Assembly: GCA_024138015.1 (NCBI GenBank)
Contig: JAMXBB010000004.1
Location: 104,924,718-104,988,717, forward strand
DNA: 64,000 bases
Direction: 5' to 3'
Origin: Lumnitzera littorea
Taxonomy: Eukaryota; Streptophyta; Magnoliopsida; Myrtales; Combretaceae
Both the position numbers and the translations under genes were made by a program. Positions 39,212-50,216 of this stretch are shown piece after piece. Numbering within the stretch: the stretch's first letter is position 1; each line of letters opens with the position of its first letter. The notes below the pieces were generated by a model. It saw only the letters and a list, made by a program, of their open reading frames with translations. It ran no database searches and was not told where the DNA came from.

Positions 39212-42200
39212 ATGTATCTGCGTTCGATCCGCTTGAATCGAAGAAAAATGTCAAACCAGCATGACATTTCTTCATCCCAAACTACAAGTGAGACTGCAAC
39301 CGCGAGTACTGGTGTTCCTGACTGTAGATCAGACAGGCCCTATGACGTGTTCCTCAACTTCCGAGGACCTGACAGTCGCTATACTGTTGCCGATGTTCTG
39401 TATCACGCCTTGATTAATTCTGGATTCCGTGTGTTCCTCGACGATGAAGAGATCCGGAAAGGTGAAGTGATCGAAGGGGAGCTGTTGGGAGCTATCACCA
39501 ACTCAAGAATCTACATCCCCATTTTCTCCAAGGACTATGCTTCCAGCAAGTGGTGCCTCCGTGAACTTGCCAAAATGATAGATTGCTGGGAAACTTCGAG
39601 AAGCGATGCAAAGAAAGTGATCTTGCCCATCTTCTTCGACGTTGATGTTAGTGAAGACGTCAAGCTTAGATCGCAGGTCTACACAAATGCCTTGAAAAAG
39701 CACAACGGCAGGCTTGGTGTGGCTGTAGTAAAGCCCTGGGAGGATGCGCTTCGGAAGGTTGCCACAATCAAGGGATGGAACTTGAAGGATCACGGGTAAT
39801 GTTCATAATATCTTTCACCTAGCAATTCATCTCGGCCCTTCTGGGTCGGCTCCTTCCTTAACGCCCGATTCGGACTAAAATATGTTCATTCTGCTGTATA
39901 CGTACGTGTGGCAGCCTAAATGAACTTGCAGATCTTATCAAGGCAGAGGTTTTCAGAACGCTCACAGCAAGTGAAGCCCTTCCCAATGTGCCTGATCGCT
40001 TGGTTGGAATTGATAAGCCAATTGAAGATATTATGCGATTGTTAGAAGAAGGATCTTCTGCCGTCCGATTTATTGTGATACATGGCATGGGCGGCATTGG
40101 AAAAACGACTCTTGCCAATGCTGTCTTCAACAAAGTCTCTTCTAGATTTCAAGGCAGTTGCTTTCTTAAAGATGTACGAAGATCAGCAAGTGACCATGAC
40201 ATGATGAAATTGCAAGAAAAGTTATTATTAGGTACTCTCAATCTCAAATTTATCAAAGTCTCCGATATTGATGCTGGCATACATATGATCAGTAAAAGGT
40301 TACGCAATCAAAGCGTCCTTATTGTCCTTGATGATGTTGACAAGCGAGATCATCTGCTAAACCTAGCAGCCAAGTCCTTTTGGTTTGGTCCCAAGAGTAG
40401 AATCATAATTACAACTAGAAACACTGAGTTCTTTCCAACTAAAGATGATAAAGAGCATTGTTTTTATGAAATGGAGGAGATGAATCATGGTCATGCTCTT
40501 CAACTTTTTTGTAGGCATGCCTTTGAGAAAGATAGGCCACCACCTAAATTCTATGATATATCAACTGAGATTGTTGCTGCTACAGGTAGACTTCCTTTGG
40601 CACTCCAGGTCGTAGGTTCATCACTTTATAACCAAGATAATGGAACATGGAAGTTCAGATTGGAGAAGCTAAAGGAGGCTCCACATAAGGATGTCCAACA
40701 AACGCTAATGATAAGTTATGAGGCATTGGAGTACGAGCAGCAACAGATTTTTTTGGATATTGCATGTTTTTTCAACGATGAAATGAAGATATATCCAATT
40801 TATTTCTGGAAAGCCTGTAAATTCTTTCCAGAGAGTGTTATTGAGATTCTTGTACGGAGGTCTTTGATTAAGGTAGACGACCGTGACACATTATGGATGC
40901 ATGACCAGTTAAGAGATCTCGGAAGGGCAATTGCCCAACCAAAGCTGCAAGGCCATGAAAGTCAAACTCCTGCAAAATCTAGCAGGCTCTGGTATCCAGA
41001 ACGTGCTTTAGGTGCACTACAGAAAAAAGAGGTAAATTTTCATCATTTTTGGAGAAATTCTCTTCCTCTAGCTTTGAATCATATTTACTATTTACTAAAA
41101 TGTGTACGTACACTACAAATTACAATTTTTAGGTAGATGAGGGCATTGTCGCACTAAACCTGAGGACACCTGATGCTGATTGTTGTTTTGTGCCTGAGGA
41201 TTTTGCAAGAGCAGTTAACCTAAAATTCCTCCAATTGCAAGGGGGGGACTTTGCGGGAGACTTCAAAAATGTTCTCCAACAGTTGAGGTGGTTATCTTGG
41301 TCTGGCTGTCCTTTGAGATTTGGGGCAACCAACATCGTTCTCAAGAATTTAGTTATCCTTAAGCTCACACGGTCCCAAATAGCTAAAGACTGGGGTGGAT
41401 GGAGTCTATTCGCGGTATGAATCTTAGAGCACATTTTGTATTTGTTATGTGTCTTGTTATTTAAGTGATATATATTCTTCGGCTCTAATGCAACGCGTGT
41501 GTACCACAGGAGGCCAAACATTTGAAAGTTTTGCATCTCGAAGATTGCAAATGTCTAAAGGAAACCCCTGAATTCTCTACATTCTTGGGACTGGAGAGAT
41601 TGGTTCTTAGAGATTGCTTAGAATTGGAAGTTATTGACAGATCCATCAGCAAGCTAAAGCACCTAAATTACTTAGAAATCTCAAATGATAATATCTTTAG
41701 ACGAATCAGGTTGGAAATGCCAGCACGACCACAATTATTACAAGACTGCTTAGGTGATCTAAAGGCTTTGGAAGTGTTGAGGATAGAAGATGTGGGGCTT
41801 CAAGAATTGCACCCCTCAATTGGAGAGCTAGCGCACCTGAAGGTTTTGTGTTTGAAATGTCCTCTGCTTAGAAACCTTCCAGATTCTATCGGGAAACTAA
41901 CGTCACTAGTAGAGCTGGACTTATGCTATTTAAAAGTAAAAGAGTTACCTGAATCTATTGGGGAATTCAAGCAGTTGAACATTTTAAGGATGGACGGTAG
42001 TGAAATAGAATACCTTCCGGACACTATTGGGGGTCTTGAATCATTGGAACAGTTGTTCTTGGCATCAACAAAAATTACTCGGTTGCCTGAAACCATTGGA
42101 TACCTTAAAAGGTTAAAGGTCATCTTTATGTCCTGGAGTAAAATAAAAATGTTACCAGAGGCTTTAGTAAAGCTGGAGAATCTTGAGAGATTAGAGGCTT

Positions 42201-43180
42201 CTGGGTGTTGGCAAATGGATGGCAATCTTCCTATGGAAATTGGAAAACTATCCCGCTTGAGAACCTTAAACTTAGGTGGAACTACTATGATTAGTAGAGT
42301 GCCAGTATCTATCAGCCAGCTTTCTCATCTCCAGGATCTTAATTTGCGTGTGATTGATGCATTCCCATGGAAACTTCCTATGAGTTTAATAAGCTTAACC
42401 ATCATATTCCATTCACGTGAGTTGCATGCAATACCTGATCTTTCATACATGACTAATTTGGTCACTCTAGAATTGTCAAATGTAACCGATAGTTCCCACT
42501 GGACCTCAGCACCACGTATCCAAGCTCCTTGTATGAAGTGGCTGGCAAGGTTGCAAAAACTGGAGAAATTGGTGCTGATTCTTCCAGACCTCATTTCGCC
42601 CCCCACTGAGTTGAGATTCCTTTCTTGCCTGCGATGGCTTGAGATAAGATGTTTTGGCCGAAAATCTCTCACTCATCTTCCATCGGGTCTTGAAACATTG
42701 GGTTTGTACGATGTTGAGTCGCCGATCGACTGGCAAATCTTATCTGGCTGGTACAATCTATCCACTTTAGCGCTTGAGCAATGCCGGTTAAAAGAGGTTA
42801 AGGTTGATTGCCTTGGACATCTCCGTGTGCTGCGCATGAATTTCTGCAAATTCCTTGAGAGGCTATCTAATCTATCTTCATTAAAGGAGCTTCAGGTACT
42901 GGAAATAGATCATTGCAAATTTCTAGTTGACGTTGAAGGTTTGGGGGAACTGAAGTCCCTACAGTCATTGAATTTGACTGGTTGCACTTCCATACGACGG
43001 TTGCCTGATCTATCTAGGTTGAAGATGCTGGAGGAATTGATCTTTAATTACTGCCTTACCCTGGAAGCTATACCTCACATGGATAAACAATCACCATGTC
43101 GTCTTGTCGTGGTTGATTGCGATCATTTTCATAACTTTGAAGGTCCTTACTCGGAGCACCATCGCGCCATTAAAACATGA
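39212..43180 (+). CDS. TNL2: intact TIR-NB-ARC-LRR disease-resistance receptor
   Basis: Predicted intracellular immune receptor with four exons: 39212-39795, 39915-41031, 41133-41414, 41510-43180. All introns are GT-AG (119, 101 and 95 bp). The product has 1217 residues. The TIR runs from about residue 44 (YDVFLNFRGPDSR) to 190, with the predicted NADase glutamate at E118 (WCLRELAKM). NB-ARC motifs: P-loop GMGGIGKTT 252-260, kinase-2 VLIVLDDVD 329-337, RNBS-B IIITTRNTEF, GRLPLAL 419-425, RNBS-D FLDIACFF 474-481, MHD 523-525. Exon 3 has KDWGGW, seen in L6-type TNLs. Exon 4 carries about 20 LRRs. I chose the 39212 start because it aligns with the psiTNL3 start; the ATG at 39248 (1205 residues) is possible. 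Unlike psiTNL3 it lacks an N-terminal hydrophobic anchor. One extra A at 43172-43175 shortens the tail. AATAAA near 43511 may be the polyadenylation signal. Effector specificity is unknown. Confidence 0.92.
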
Positions 43181-46100
43181 ATGCTCGGGGGAGGGAAGTC
43201 ACTCTGAAGATTCTTCTGTGACTCCATGAGGAGTTGCTTGGCTGGACATGACAACGTTCCTTTAGACATTAGAGAGCCATGGTAAGGGCCCTTGGATCTT
43301 TGTAAAAGAACGGGAAAGAGATCTTCAATTTGTGGCCGCATCTTCATCTCCGAATATTATGCAAATAAGTGTTAAGGTGAGATGGCTCTGCTTTGGAACT
43401 GTTGTTGCTTAATTAGAAGATAGTGATATGAACCACGAAATAGACATTATTTGAAAAGTTGTATTGGATAGATATTAGATTTTATATCAGCAAATGTATG
43501 TTATTCGTTGAAATAAAAGTTATCAGAATTGATGCCATCTTTTTTGGTTTGCCTCTCCCTCTCTCTCTCTTTTTTTTTTTTTTAAAAATTGTTAATATTT
43601 CCCCCCTTTATTGGGGTTTCTTTGCAATTTTTTTTGAATTTGCTGTTTCGATTTCTTATGCAAAAGAATTCTAACATATGATTCCTCTTACAATTTTTGC
43701 TGGGATAATTTTGGCACACTGCCTTTTGCCACAAGAGTGCATTTACCTCATGGTTTACTTGGTGATCTTCTTGAACTCATACCTATTATATTGAAGGGCA
43801 GATATCAAGGTCTTTTGTACTATCACACTAATGTGATAGTTGTGATTGCTTCTATAATTGTACCTTTTTGTTCCAAGTATTGTAAGAAATACAACGAGGA
43901 GAGAACTGATATGTAAAAAGTTTTGTTACATGATCAACTTATTTATATAGGTGAGAATTCTTTATGCTGTGGTTTTGAAAGTCATGGTGAGCCTCATGAT
44001 ATGGTGATTGAAAGCTGGCTTCAAAAATCATAAAATGATATAATTTTGTGATAATATTAGAAGCAAAGTTGGTTAAGTGACAATATTTTGGGAGCAAAAG
44101 AATAGAATTAACGACCTAGTTCTAAATGTGTGAGAAAGGTTGTACTTTTTATGGTAGCAGTAGTTAAAGGTATCCTTGATGTGATTTCCTAGAGGATGAA
44201 GTTGTAGGTTGATCATGGACAGGATTATATGATCTTCAGTGGAGATCTAAACTGAATGGGGCCTTATAAACGGAGAATGTTGAATGACAGTATATTCCAA
44301 GCTTTTGCAATTTGGAAACAGGGAGTGGTCACAAATAAACAATTTGGTGCTAGTTAGATAGCATTTTTCATATCCTTGTTCCTTCATGTCAGTGGATGGC
44401 AATAGGAATCAGAAGTTTGGTGGATGTTTTGTTTCAGAATTTTGGAAAATTACTTGGAGTGAAAAGTCAACATATGTTGCCTGTTCTGTTTTAGGCTAGC
44501 ATTTGTCTCTAGTCTTCTTATTATTGATTCAACAAGTGGTGGTTCACGGTTGGCAGCTCAGTATTTACAGTTGGCTAAAAACAAGTGATGTTGAAGGAAG
44601 AAGTGGAAGTAATTCTTTGAGACACCGCACTTTCACATGTCCTGTGACTATTTAGCACGATCTTGGCAATATGAGGACAAGAACAGTGGCTATAGCATTT
44701 AAAGTAACTGATTTCTACTGTCAAGAGCTGCTAAGGGATCTTTAGTTGTGGAGTATGGAACTTCTTTTTGCACAACTTCATTCCCTTGTCTCTTCCCCTC
44801 AACTTCTGTATTTAAAAGTTGTTGGGTGTCTTGATAATGTGACTAGTCTCATTTCTTGTTGTATTTTAATGCACTATACGGTTTATCTGTAGTTTTCTAA
44901 TTTTACAGCTCAAATTACAGTGCTTGAATCTAATTTCAATCAATGCAGTGTATGCACACAGTTGACTTGTCTTTGCATCTTAAAATCTAAAAAGTGCAGC
45001 CAGGTGAACTACTATGGCTTCATAATGAATTTAAGGTTAGCCTATTTGAACACTTTCCTGGATGGTTGAATCCTTACTGTCTGTATCTTCAATTATCTCT
45101 GAACTACTGTTATAAACCATCAAGCATCCTTGGTAATGCAGTTCATTTAGAGATTATAAAACCACCGATATCTTGACCCTGAGAATGATGATGAAGGGAG
45201 ATCAAGCAGGGGAAATGCAATGAAAGCATCCTTTGCATGCCTTACCCTTTTTATTTTCAGTCCTTGGACAGTTTGCTTGACTATAAGTGGATGAGGCGTT
45301 TTATAAATTAGGGAATCCACTGGGGATTTGACTGACAGGTTTCAACTTTGATGCATAGTCTGGGTTAGAGTTAGACTTTGGATTCATGTTGGTTTCTCAT
45401 ATGCTTGTAATCTTCAAAAATCAATGAGGGCATATATATATGTATTCTGCAGCTTTAGTATCCACCCTCTGCTAATACATCCTGAGAGTTAAATGGATGG
45501 CTTTCAGCATTCATGCTTAAGCATTTTAAGTTCTCATATAGATTTGGGGTAGCCATGCCTGTTTCTGGTGTTATCTTGCTGTTAATAATGCTTAACTCTT
45601 TGAGATGAAATAATCCATCAAGGACAGAATTAGTCTTTCTATTGAAGGTGTTTAATTATTGATGTTTGTGCATATTTTCATTATTGATCATCTTATTGAA
45701 GGTGTGCAGTAAAATGCTTAGCCTTCAGTTCAGTCATCTTACTATTGACTATACTTGCAGTCGAAACTACATACATATTTTCATTAATTCTGTGAATGAA
45801 TTTCACAGTTGACAGTTTCTCTTGGCATTTGTCAAGAAATTGTGGTGCATTCAGGGTAGGGCAAGCAGGACTGCTTAATGGTATCAATTTAGGATAACCT
45901 CTAATAGTATTGGCATAACCGTCAAGTAGTTGTATTCTTGGTGGTTTTGTTCCTTTTAAATATTACAGAACACAGGTGAGGTGGGAAAGATGCAGAATCA
46001 ATTGAATCAAAACAGATTTACCAACTTAACAAACATGGACATTTGATTCCATGAAGAAAACCATTAGTTACATTTAGGTTAACTAAAATAGACATTGGTA

Positions 46101-46749
46101 AACCTCATCAGAATAGTCCTTAAAGCTGAGAAGAGTTTGAAGTACCAATAACTCTTTAAATAAGTAGAAAACTATATAAAAGTAACAGAGAAAGGCATGA
46201 GAGCAGCTCAATGCTGAAAACCAAGGCTGCAGGTTGCACTAAATTATATTCCTTAACTTTATGTTCTGTTGCATAATACAAACCGTGTCCTGTTGATGCA
46301 CCCTGCAATATAATTCACATATCGAGTTGGACAAATGAATGGATAGATGGAAAGACATTCTAATCGATATAATTGCAACAAACTGGTGAGGTACCGGACT
46401 TGCAGATACAGAATCAACTGAATTAAAACATACTTAGCGAGCATAGACATTTAATTACGGGAAGAAAATCAATGATTGCGTTTAATTTAACAAACATGAG
46501 GCATTCGTCCAAACCAGCATCCGCGAATGCATCATGCATAGAAACCCCAGTTTAGCATAATCATTTAAGTGGGCTAGGTCAAGGGAAGAATTTAGTGCGC
46601 AACATCTATCAAATTATGATCAGGATGACCGAGTCGAGTATTTGCTTAGAAGGTAGGTTGTCACGTATTCGCACACAGAGAGCCCTCTTCACATCAGGAA
46701 CAAGAAGCGCCATAGGCCCATGGAAATGATCCTTCTGTAAATCTATGAT
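43181..46749 (+). other. TNL2 3' flank (duplicated) and intergenic spacer
   Basis: 43230-45180 is colinear with the psiTNL1 3' flank. 45180-46749 has no recognised gene. The small frame at 44994-45176 shares its first residues (MQPG-L-WL) with the frame at 19342 but diverges quickly, so it is more likely conserved flank than protein. (CT)n/poly-T lies near 43555-43583. The last 100 bases before psiTNL3 resemble the TNL2 promoter and leader. Confidence 0.6.
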
Positions 46750-46817
46750 TGCCCCGCAGATTTGATCTATACAAAGAAAAGAAAAGCCTGAATCCAGCCA
46801 CTCTCAGCCTCAACGAT

Positions 46818-46932
46818 ATGCCTACATACATTTTATCGCTTTTGACCTTAGCTTTATTTGCCTGTCTGTTCTCATGGTATATGAGTCGAAGAAAGAGGCC
46901 AATCTCCCTTGAAACTTCTTCATCCCAAACTA
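46818..46932 (+). pseudogene. psiTNL3 first-exon 5' part: N-terminal hydrophobic anchor
   Basis: The ATG at 46818 starts MPTYILSLLTLALFACLF, followed by a basic stretch (SRRKRP) and SLETSSSQT, which aligns with SSSQT near the N terminus of TNL2. A hydrophobic segment followed by basic residues is the layout of a signal anchor. Flax L6 has an N-terminal anchor that targets endomembranes, so a similar role is plausible for the ancestral protein. The frame breaks at 46933 where a copia element is inserted; the exon resumes at 50217. Confidence 0.75.
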
Positions 46933-47168
46933 TGGAAATTCTGTATACCTCAAGAACCATGGATTGGAGCTTCAAGAAGTTGCAGAGACAGAGCAACACG
47001 TTATGTTTTGTTCATTATGAAAATGACCGGGGAGTCTACATCTTTCTATTTTCTGCAGCTTTTATACAAGTAAAACTACTTGTAACAAACTAACTGCTAT
47101 TGAAAGTACACGTGGACCAATATAAAAACACAGCTGAAAACTAATAAATAAAATTCATATATTTGTCA
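46933..47168 (-). repeat. Copia 3' LTR (minus-strand sense)
   Basis: 236 bp with TG/CA ends, next to a polypurine tract at 47169-47178. 47004-47168 matches 50062-50216 with scattered substitutions and one indel of about 10 bases. Confidence 0.8.
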
Positions 47169-50061
47169 TCCCCCCTTAAGTTGGCAATGGCTAAAGAGCC
47201 AACTTGGAAGAAAGCACCTAAAGTTGATGTGCAGGCAAGGGCTTACTGAAGATGTCAACCAATTGAGAGGAAGAAGGGACATGTTGAACTTGTAAGAACC
47301 CAGAAGCAATAAAATCATGAACAAATGAATGTCAACATCAATGTGTTTGGTTCGTGCACACAAGCAAGGATTAGACACAATGAGCAAAGTGGACTTGTTG
47401 TCACAAGACAAACATACTGGTAATTTGACAGAAACACACAAATCACATAGAATAAATGAAGTCTACAAGATCTCTTTCATAGCTGCAGCAAGGCTCCTAT
47501 ATTCGACTTCTATACTAGATGTAGCCACTGTTGGTTGTTTTTTTGTTTTCCATCCAACTAAAGCAAGACTAAGCATAATAGCATAACTTGTAATGGACTT
47601 CCTGTCTAACTTATTAGCAGCCCACTATGAAGAATAAGATCATTAGCCAAAGGATAAAACAATCTCAATGAAATTGTCCCTTGAGGTACTTTATGACATG
47701 TAAAGCAACTACAAGATGAGTTGTCTGTGGCTGAGACAAGAAGCAACTAAGATAGTGAACGGCAAAGCTATTGTTTGGCCTAATAATGGTGATATAAGAT
47801 AGTCACCCAACCAGCCTACGAAAAATAGTTGGATCCTCTAATAAATCAATAGCATCATCATCCTCTAACGGTAGACCACTTGGAAGTGGAATAGCGACAT
47901 GTTTAGCAGCCGATAGCCTTATCTCAACAAGGACATCCATGATAAACTTGTGTTGATTAAGATAGCAACTAGAATGCACCCTACACAGCTCCAAACCTAA
48001 AAAATATCTTGCAAGTCCAAGGTCCTTAATAATAAAGGCATCATGAAGTTGTTGTTTAATAACACGATTTGAAACCTGACTAGAGCCAATATTAAGCATG
48101 TTGTCCACATATAACAAGACTACAACTAACCTACTGTTGTCTTGTTTAACAAACAAGGAATGATCTTACTTCGATTGGTCAAAACCATGAGAAGTTAAAA
48201 CTTAGAAATTTCTATGTTCCATTGCTTAGAAGCTTGTTTCAAACCATATAAGGACCGCTTTAACCAACACACTTGACCACTAGTTGTCTTAGTGTATCCT
48301 TTTGGAGGCAACATGTATATCTCTTCATCAATAAACTCATGAAGAAACACATTATTGATATCAATTTGATGAAGAGGCTAAGAGGAAGCTAAAGCCACAG
48401 CAAGTAAAATGCGAACCGTACTTAACTTAGCAACTAGAGAAAATGTATTATGGAAGTCCTCACCCTTGACTTAAGTACAGCCTTTAACAACTAGTCTTGC
48501 TTTATAGCGCTTAACACTGCCATCTAGCTGATACTTAACCTTGTATACCTAATGACAACCAATAGCTTTTTTCCCTTTTAATAATGAAGTTAATTCCCAT
48601 GTGTTGTTGCACTCAAGAGCTTCTAACTCTTTATGCATTGCATTGCACCACTCTTAATGTTTAACAGCTTGTGAATAGTTGTTAGGCTCTTGGATAGCTA
48701 ACACATTAGCAAAGGATGCTAGGTAATTAGGTAGAAAATGAGAAAAAGTGGTCCTTTCAAACAAAGAATATTTGGTCTTAGTCAGGGAAACAAACGAGGT
48801 AACATTAGAAGAATTGTTGAACTGTAAATGAATTGAATGTACAAAATCATGCAACCAATTGGGTGTTTTTCGGTCTCTAGATGAACTTCTAAGAGGTGGG
48901 GAAATATGGGAAAATGAAGCAGGGGAGAGAACATCAGCAATAGAATCTAAAGCATTATGATCAAACATGTTATAAGACTGATGAGGAGGACTTCCTCTAG
49001 GAATAGTATTAGTAGGAGGAAACTCAAATGAAATAGAAGGACAAACAGGAGGATGAGAAGTAATGGGATGAGAGGAAACAAACTCTTTGAAAGGAAACAC
49101 ATGTTCAAAGAATAAAACATCATGGCTTACATAGATTTGGTATGTATGGAGAATGAACAAATGATACCCTTTTTGCCCATTAGCATAGCTTAGAAACACA
49201 CATCTAGCACCTTTAGGGTCTAATTTATCAAAGGAAGGGTTAATGTTAGCAACAAAACACAAACATCCCATGGTTCGAAGGTGATCATAGTTCGATGGTT
49301 TATGAAACAAAACTTTATATGGCGATTTCCAATGGTGTAAGGACATAAGCATTTTATTGATAAGATAAGTAGCTGGTAAAACACATCCCCCTCCCCCCCC
49401 AAAATTCCTTACATAAATTAGCATGTAATTTAAGCGCTCGAGATATGTCTAAAAGATGTTGGTGTTTCCTTTCAACTCGTCCATTTTGTTATGGTGTATA
49501 AGGTGTAGTGCATTGATGTGTAATTCTTAGGCTACTAAAAAGATCTTAACATTCTCTTGAAAGAAACTCCCTTCCGTTGTTTGTTCATATTGTTTTAGGA
49601 GTTATGGAAAAATGATTTTGAACATATTGGAAGAACTAATAAAGAATAGAACAAGACTGACTCTTATGATGCAACAAGTATGTCCATGTTAACTGAGAAA
49701 AATCATCTACTATAGTAAGAAAATGATGTGCTCTAGATAAAGAGGGAACTTTATATAGTCTCCAAATATCAACGTGGATTAAATAAAATGCAAAAGAGGC
49801 AATATTAGAACTCAAAGGAAAGGGAATTCGATGAAACTTTACCTCTTGGCAAGTATTACAAACAAAATCATTCCACTGAAAATTTTTAGAAGTGAGCAAA
49901 TGTTGCAGTTTACTAATAGATGTATGCCCTAGTTTATCGTGTAACAAATGAGCAACATCTTTTTTATTACAAGAAATAGAAAATGATGACAATGATGAAT
50001 TACTGAAATCAATTAGAATAGTAGATACACAAAATTGATTAGGACAGAGTACAAAACGTTC
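47169..50061 (-). pseudogene. Copia pol remnant: GAG-pre-integrase, integrase, RT, RNase H
   Basis: Read on the minus strand: the GAG-pre-integrase zinc finger (LLHDKLGHTSISKL and CNTCQEVK) and start of the integrase core (HVDIW, VDDFSQLTW) at 50127-49636; the integrase C-terminal part (LRTMGCLCFVANINPS, then FLSYANGQKGYHLF) at 49424-48654; RT from about 48620 to 47800, with KRSLYGLKQASKQW and the catalytic motif changed to YVDNML; RNase H from about 47640 to 47180 (SSIEVEYRSLAAA, ARTKHIDVDIHLF). Several in-frame stops and frameshifts interrupt it, for example near 48166, 48380 and 48475, and YVDD has become YVDN. It cannot be active. Function would have been reverse transcription and integration. 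Confidence 0.88.
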
Positions 50062-50216
50062 TGTTTTGTTCATTATGAAAATGATCGGGGAGTCCACATC
50101 TTTCTGTTTTCTATAGCTTTTATACAAGTAAAACTAATTGTGCTATCGAAAGCATACGTGGACCAATATAAAAATACAGTTAAAAACTAATAAATAAAAT
50201 TCATATATCTATAACA
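50062..50216 (-). repeat. Copia 5' LTR, truncated
   Basis: It matches 47004-47168 and ends ATAACA at the target-site duplication. The ~70 bp corresponding to 46933-47003 are missing and coding sequence begins immediately, which implies an internal deletion. Confidence 0.75.

Larger units (their letters stand above)
46933..50216 (-). mobile_element. Truncated Ty1/copia retrotransposon inserted in psiTNL3 exon 1
   Basis: A 5-bp target duplication flanks it: AACTA at 46928-46932 and AACGA at 50217-50221 (one mismatch); TNL2 has a single AACTA at the matching place. The element lies antisense to the gene. The left LTR 46933-47168 starts TG on the + strand and ends TTGTCA, followed by a polypurine tract (minus strand TAAGGGGGGA). 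The right LTR copy is shortened to about 50062-50216 and joins directly to pol. The missing part comprises the LTR 3' end, primer site, gag and protease. About a dozen differences over ~155 aligned LTR bases indicate an old insertion. Confidence 0.88.

Noticed and set aside
46694..46999. Minus-strand 101-codon frame
   Set aside because: It is the opposite strand of the psiTNL3 leader/anchor exon and the copia LTR.
47329..47586. Plus-strand frame of 85 codons
   Set aside because: It is the antisense of the copia RNase H region, which reads better on the minus strand.
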